A stretch of 64,000 bases of DNA from Agapanthus africanus. Its lineage: Eukaryota > Streptophyta > Magnoliopsida > Asparagales > Amaryllidaceae. The stretch covers positions 323,735,595 to 323,799,594 of the forward strand of contig JASDDO010000001.1 in the NCBI GenBank assembly GCA_030015575.1, written 5' to 3'. The notes beneath the pieces are model-generated. The model made no database searches. It was not told where the DNA came from and saw only the letters and a list, made by a program, of their open reading frames with translations. The first letter of the stretch is position 1. Every line of letters starts with the position of its first letter. This document shows, piece after piece, positions 58,396 through 64,000 of the stretch. The translations under genes were made by a program, and so were the position numbers.

Positions 58396-60111
58396 CAGAG
58401 TAGTCTGTTGACCCGAGATCGTCATAGAGTCTTGTGTGGTTCCCACTGTGCTTTGATTTCCACCTTACCACGTCCAAGAGGGCGTGCAAAACGGTGGTTT
58501 TTGGGTACAATCCTGAATCACATGGAGGCAATGAGCGATAGGAGGGGATTCGTCTCTCCCGGTATAGGGAGTTGATGTTGCGCTGTGTTCGATTGGCTAT
58601 AACCGGAAATCCCTGGCCAGGGTTGCTGAGATTTACTGGTAAGTGTTACCTGTAGTTTCTTGAACTGTTATAGACCTCATATCGACACGACTTATCGAGC
58701 TATTGGGGTCTGACGTTTACCACCCCTAGGCGAGATATGCAACATATCAGACGACGAGACTGGACTGTACGGTAAGTGTTACTGGTTGGATTCACAGGAG
58801 TATGAGCGGGATTGCTCATCGATCTTCTGATCGCTCAATACCCGGGTGGCCATTACGTTTAGCAGACCGCTTGCGGCTTGTGGGTGTTTGATATGATCAT
58901 CATCTGCTGCCGGCGTATTGACGAGTCTTTAGAGTCCTACACAGAGGTTTCCTGGCTCAAGCGAAATGAAATAGGAGCGCATATAAGATATGTGCGGGAC
59001 CGAGAATAATGCGTGTATGTGATACCGTATTCTATTCTCGCGATGAATGTATCGATTGGTTGTATGTGATATAACCTAGTTATCGAATCGAAAATTGATT
59101 CGATAAGTCGATACATTGGATACTAGTCGGTTATATGCGACATGACCGGATCATTGAATCAAGTGTTGATTTAATGATTTAATGTATAATTATATATTTG
59201 ATATATTACTTTGCATTAACTAGTATTGGTTCACTTAAAAAGGATTTTCTCACTTGACGTGCACAATGTATATGTGATATATTTTTTGTGCACTTGATTG
59301 TATCATGTTTGATGATACATGAATATTTGGGTGTATGTTTAGATTAAACCATGGTTATGTAATGGTTAGGGTTTTGATTTTATTTATTTATTCATTTATT
59401 TATTTATTTCCTTTTAAGGCAAGAAAAGAAATGGTTGCTTTTTGGATTTACTTGAAGCTTCATGAAGCTTTGAAAAAGTTCAACCGTTTTTGTTTCTTTG
59501 CCTAACCTAACCATTCACCTAACCTTGGTTTATTCTCTACACTTAATCATGGTTGCCACTATGATAAGTATCATATTATTTTCTATTTTGAATAAGACTT
59601 ATCATATTATCTTCTTCTTCTTCTTGAACAAAGAAGAAAACCTTGCTTCCATCAATGGCAACTTGAGAAAAAGAGTGAGAAATCCAATTCTAAAGTGAAC
59701 CCACTTCCTATTTCTTCATCCTCTACCACTTTCCAAGTAGTATAGGGTGTTTTCTTCACAAGTTTCATGGCTTGGTGAAGTTGGAGCTTGATCTTGTGTT
59801 GCCTCGACGTAGATCATCTTCGGTATCGAAGTCAACGACCTAGCCCGCCCATTTCTCCGATGAAGCCGATGCTAGAGCCCGAGATCCGATGATCGCAGCG
59901 AGGGGACTTCATCACGGAGCTATGGAGTTGGAGGACCGGATCTACAAAGGTTGTATTTCCGTTCAACTCTTAGTTAAGTTGTTAACTAGTTGCTTGTTTC
60001 GCCTAAACTCTAGTCAACAATCCGTATTAGGGTTTCTCGGCACTTGTAATTTTTGAAATTGGCATGGTTGATGCCTTGTGACACCTCATTAGTGTGCCTA
60101 GGAACCCTACA
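58396..60111 (+). repeat. E7 5' LTR, second part
   Basis: Starts with the second CAGAG copy and continues the LTR to CCCTACA. The frame at 58348-58575 spans the solo LTR boundary and is not a gene. Confidence 0.92.
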
Positions 60112-60112
60112 G

Positions 60113-60125
60113 TGGTATCAGAGCC
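60113..60125 (+). other. E7 primer binding site
   Basis: TGGTATCAGAGCC one base after the LTR. Confidence 0.93.
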
Positions 60126-60314
60126 TAGCTAGAGCCTTAGGCGATGCGTAGACGAAGTTACAAACCCGATCGAACCCGAAACCCTAGATTTCAACCGCTC
60201 TCTGTACATTTTTGAAAATTGTGGATTTTTGTGAATTAAAATTTCTTAAAAAATTCAGCAGGAGATTCTAAGAATTATGGTGCAAAATTGACCAAGAGAT
60301 TCGAACAAAGAGCG

Positions 60315-60355
60315 GCGGAACCGCGGCATTAGCATGGCTAATGCGGCGGTTCCGC
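60315..60355 (+). other. E7 GC-rich leader hairpin
   Basis: Outer stem GCGGAACCGC/GCGGTTCCGC (10 bp, perfect) and inner stem GCATTAGC/GCTAATGC (8 bp, perfect) around ATG, with one G-G mismatch between. It lies about 200 nt after the primer site. Confidence 0.8.
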
Positions 60356-62618
60356 GGCCATTTAGTCTCCTCAGTAAGTTATTTTTGCACAGTAACTTCT
60401 ATCTTTCATTGCTGAGTTTTCTGGGAATTTTTAATATTTACTCAAGAGTTGAGTTTTCTGGGTTGTATTGGGAGTTCGTAGATTCGATCGGATTTTCAAA
60501 CTTTGTCTATGTGCTTTTCCGGGTAATTTTTGAATATGTTAAAAAGTTTGACCGGATATAAATACCCACCTTTTCCCCTGTCGGGAAATTTCCAAGTGTT
60601 GGATCTTTCCGTGGTTTAATAACGTTCTAAGTAGTGTAAGTAACGCGATGGACCCTCTAGAAGACAACAAACCTTAACTCGATTATGTGACCGTCTTGAA
60701 CTGCCCTTAGAACCTTCGGGTTTGGGGCAGTACGGCGTGCCACATGTGAGGCGTTGGCTTGACCCTTCTACGGCTAGACCGTTGGTACTGAGGCATGAAC
60801 TGGATGTTTTTAAACCTATTTCATGTGTTGATTTGTATTGGGAAAACTTGGGTGTTTGAATGTTCGATCGGAAAGTTTAACATTTTCTATTTATCTGGGA
60901 TGGGATACAATAATTGGAATTCACAAGTAGTTATAAGATAACTGAATGAATGTTATAAACATAGCAGTTTAGTCTCACTTGATCGGTTGCCATGGAATTT
61001 TGATGTGATCAAAAGTCCGTCGCAATCACGTAGCGTACGCGGATACTCGCCGGATAAACTTATTAGACTGCTACATCCCTTAGCCCCGACCAAGTGACTG
61101 TAGGAGAACCCCGTCGCCGAAAGCATCCGTTCGGGTGCTCGCGGCAGCGGTGTTCCGTCTTGGTGCACTTCGTCGACGGCGTCGGGGGTGCGGCCGCCTA
61201 CTAAAGTTTGCGACGAGCATTCGATCAGGATGTCGGGAATCTTGTTGAATTGCCCGACTTGATATTGAAAAGTGTTTTCGATAATGAGACTAAAATGCGG
61301 GGTTTATAATTGTTAGGCATGCGATGTCTAAGGAATTCATTTGATTAGGCATGCGATGTCTATGCAGGTTGCGGATTCCAACTGTTGTAGTTGTACACTT
61401 TCTTTTCTGTAACCGTAAGTGTAATATGTGATATCGCCGGTTTTGTTGCTATATGTCAACGACAATTGGGATGCGCATATTTACTTACGTTGATGACATG
61501 TGATGTTATGTGTTGCTGGATATGTTATATTGGATCGTCGTGTTTGAATAGCCGGGGGGTTTTTTATGTGAGATGAGTGTTTTTCATTTTCATTCATGTA
61601 AAAACTTGTATGTAATATTCTTTTATTATGGCACTTCCAGGTTGCGGAAGATGTCACCTTTTGTATATTATTTTCTTTTCCGCACTAGGATAGACCCAAG
61701 GAGGAGAGCACAAGTAACCGGGTTCTAGGATCCAGTGGGAGACCAACTCGAGGAGTCGAGTCCGGGTCTCCTAAACCTAGAATTGGTAGGGTTGCTTGCC
61801 GCTCTCGTAGGGGTCTAGGGATGTGGGTTTGGCTATTCATCGCGACCGTGGAATCCGTGTTTTATACTGGCTCGTATTGAAAACACGGACGTCCTAGTAT
61901 ATCCAATATTTCATATATGTTTCTTCTGCTGCGATATCTGTGATGTGATCATGTGATGTTCTGTGATAAATACTATATATAGTATATATGATATATTATA
62001 TAGACGTTACTTATGTTTTACACCCGCGCTAGCCCTGCCTCGCTCTGCCGTTAGTTACCTAACCTAACGGTGCACGAGGGGACATCGAGGCGAGCACGGA
62101 TGGCATAAGTGTACGTCGTATTTATCTGTGATGCTTAGGTAACTTAAATGATGGGACTTCATTAATAAGATTAATGAAATAAAAGAAACCTAAGATATTG
62201 TAGAATCGAATTTCAAAAATAAAACAGGTAGCTACAGTTCTTGCTTTGCACAGCGGTATATATGATATATCCTGCACCTTATTCGATGAGGAAAGGACCG
62301 AGATCCCTTCACCGGGAATGACTCCTTTAGCAATAACTGGCAGATGCTACACCCCTCGGTTTGTCTTTTGATTGTTTCTATAGTTTCTGCTTTGCACAGT
62401 GATATATATGATATATCCCGCACCTCATCCGACGAGGAAAGGACCGACGATCCCTTCACCGGGAGTGACTCCTTTAGCAAAACTAGAAAAGCCTTAAAAA
62501 CACTCCATTTCAAAATTCATCGATCCTACAACGATATCAAGTTCATTACGCAATAGGTTTTCAGAAAAACCTGTCGTAGCCCTCCGTCATTTCAGATAAG
62601 TGGTAGTTAGTATTCGTG

Positions 62619-62827
62619 CTACGTTTGTTGGCTTGCGTCAAGACGTAGTGTGCGGTAGCTAACTAGCATTTATCTGCTTATGCATATGATGCAGATTGGA
62701 TTAGGGTAGTCGTGCGACTTTGTTGGCCTGCGTCAAGGGTCGTGCGGGTGGGTTTAATTCAATCAGGAAATGACGGGTTGAACTTGACTAGCGCACTATG
62801 GTTTGTTGGCCTGCGTCAAGGTCATAG
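62619..62827 (+). other. E7 three-hairpin array, apical loop CTGC
   Basis: H1 62619-62648 has arms CTACG/CGTAG and loop TTGC. H2 62711-62746 has arms CGTGCGAC/GTCGTGCG and loop CTGC. H3 62796-62827 has arms CTATGG/TCATAG and loop CTGC. Inner stem TTGGC/GTCAA. Confidence 0.72.
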
Positions 62828-62918
62828 GACGCTAGGGGCAAAATATTATCGGGAATTTCAAGTGTTGAAATTTGCAATGAGATTGCATACCTTCTATGAG
62901 ATAGTTGGATCCCGATAC

Positions 62919-64000
62919 TATCACGACCCGAAAGTACGGAACGTGACCGGCACTTAGATTATGAAGCGTCTAGAGGCGCAACGCAACCTAAGTAAGCCGA
63001 AGCCCAGAAATCTAAACCATAAAAGAAGAAGAAGAAGTAAAAGAAACATGAAGGAAACAAGTTTAAAATCATCAGCAAATTTTCTCAAAAATTTCGGCAG
63101 AGTCTCCTCTATAAAAACTGGCCCCCAAACGGGTACAACAAGTATAATATACATAAACAATGAAAAGCATCCCCAAACAGGAGCTAGTATCAACGCCAAC
63201 AGGCGGAAACAACCACAACAAGCACAATAATATACAACGTCAAAGGGCGAGGCTCAAAACTCAAAGAAAACAAAACCACCAAATCAGAATAATACATGCG
63301 CGACTCTAAGGTCAAAATAAAAGACTGGTCCAAAAAAACTTATCAAGTAATACAAGTATGGTTGATGGAGCTTACTAGATACAAATGAAAGAATAAAAGT
63401 ACAATGGTGGTTCGGATACAAGTGAACCAACCTACCGTGCAAATCACCCTGAAAGAATAGATGTGCCAGCAAGCTGCCAGGGGAAACCTGTACACCGAAC
63501 CTGTAATAAAATTTAGCACAACGGGGATGAGTTCCCAACTCGTGAGTAGAAGACATCTACGAAAAGAAATCGAATGCATGACGCTATCCTAGGTCATAAT
63601 AATACACTACTATATCCCAATCATCTAGTAATACCAGGGTAATACTACGTGTAAGTGCAGATACTCCGTGCTCGTGTCAGTGCCTCATATAGTACTATGT
63701 CATATGAATGGATATGCATGCACCATGAATGTAAAATAACCAATCCTGAAATCCAAGTGTATCTGTATAAGAAATCTTTAGCTGTTATCATAGTAAAACG
63801 AGTATAGAAACCGGAAATATCAATAATGAAATCCATGGAAATCCGTGTCAAGCATCGAACAAACATGTAAATCTCAAGTCTCATAGTCTCAATATCTCGG
63901 GCTCCGTCAGTCCGGATCGGCCCATGTCATCAAATCTCACGGCGCCAGACATCACCGGTAGGTAGCCTTCCCCTGCCAGGCTCATCATCTACAACTCGAT
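62919..64000. mobile_element. Start of a Ty3/gypsy (Tekay-like) LTR, cut by window end
   Basis: From 62919 the sequence stops matching E2/E5. TATCACGACCCGAAAG followed by CGTGACCGGCACT resembles the TGTCACGACCC...GTGACCGGC start seen in plant Tekay/Del chromovirus LTRs, with TA instead of TG. No coding sequence or second end is in the window, so orientation and family are tentative. The ORFs at 62954-63884 show no domain I recognise. Confidence 0.5.

Larger units (their letters stand above)
60126..62918 (+). other. E7 untranslated leader (partial)
   Basis: Matches the E2 and E5 leaders in reverse orientation. GC-rich hairpin (60315-60355), GGAGACC...GGTCTCC hairpin (61737-61770), AT-rich palindromic stretch (61975-62005), CCGTTAG/CTAACGG hairpin (62048-62070), two CCCTTCACCGGGA boxes (62302 and 62449), three-hairpin array (62619-62827) and TATCGGGA/TCCCGATA domain (62847-62917). 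No gene. Confidence 0.78.
55692..64000 (+). mobile_element. E7: copia element of the E2/E5 family, in E3 LTR, incomplete in window
   Basis: Plus strand. The 5' LTR is split by a solo LTR (55692-56184 and 58401-60111, 2204 bp together), followed by primer site and leader (60112-62918). A gypsy-type LTR then interrupts it. No coding part is visible. Left target sequence GGTTATACC; the right side is outside the window. Confidence 0.9.

Noticed and set aside
62847-62917. Cloverleaf-like fold as a tRNA gene
   Set aside because: Lacks the conserved T-loop and D-loop bases, has no plausible anticodon arm and is part of an element leader repeated seven times.
62961-63230. 89-codon frame after 62919 as a host gene
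   Set aside because: Low-complexity Lys/Arg-rich start, overlapped by an antisense frame, within sequence that looks like a gypsy LTR.

Overview
The window is nuclear DNA of a flowering plant. I base this on Ty1/copia polyproteins of the plant Tork/Angela type, primer binding sites complementary to initiator tRNA-Met, 2 kb LTRs and the lack of any cellular gene. I cannot name the species. I found no host gene, tRNA, rRNA or CRISPR. Essentially all 64 kb is LTR retrotransposon sequence, inserted layer upon layer.

Layout (E1-E7 are my labels). The oldest visible layer is E3, a minus-strand copia element. It survives in pieces at 18273-22355, 42020-43897 and 54283-55691, and both of its outer ends lie outside the window. 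Four copia elements sit in E3. E2 (minus, 8987-18272) is in its left LTR. E4 (plus, 22356-42019, target duplication AAAAT) is in its gag-pol. E6 (minus, 43898-54282, target duplication CAAGC) is in its leader. E7 (plus, from 55692) is in its right LTR. These carry further insertions: E1 (plus, 1-8986) in the left LTR of E2; E5 (minus, 25890-36262) in the leader of E4; a solo LTR (56185-58395, target duplication CAGAG) in the 5' LTR of E7; and a gypsy/Tekay-like LTR (62919 to window end) in the E7 leader.

Two kinds of element are present. E3, E4 and E6 still encode recognisable Gag, protease, integrase, reverse transcriptase and RNase H. Each is broken: E6 by one frameshift and one stop; E4 by a lost start codon, a missing capsid and one stop; E3 by several lesions. 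E1, E2, E5 and E7 form or resemble non-autonomous families. Their internal regions hold only decayed pol fragments or leader, yet their LTR pairs are very similar. E2 and E5 are collinear over 5952 bp and share the same lesions, so this family multiplied after it was already broken, presumably using proteins of intact relatives.

The most unusual content is the long (2-3 kb) untranslated leader between the primer binding site and gag. All seven elements keep the same ordered set of predicted RNA structures despite sequence turnover. First comes a GC-rich hairpin 200-214 nt after the primer binding site, whose stem differs between elements but stays paired. Next is a CGTTAG/CTAACG hairpin, seen where checked. 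Then come three consecutive hairpins whose small apical loop is the same in all three hairpins of one element but differs between elements. After these is a branched domain closed by ATCGGGA/TCCCGAT. Last is a pyrimidine tract plus CAG just before gag, which looks like a splice acceptor. I propose a structured packaging/recognition region, possibly inside an intron and therefore kept only on genomic RNA. The pairing was worked out by eye; no folding or search was run.
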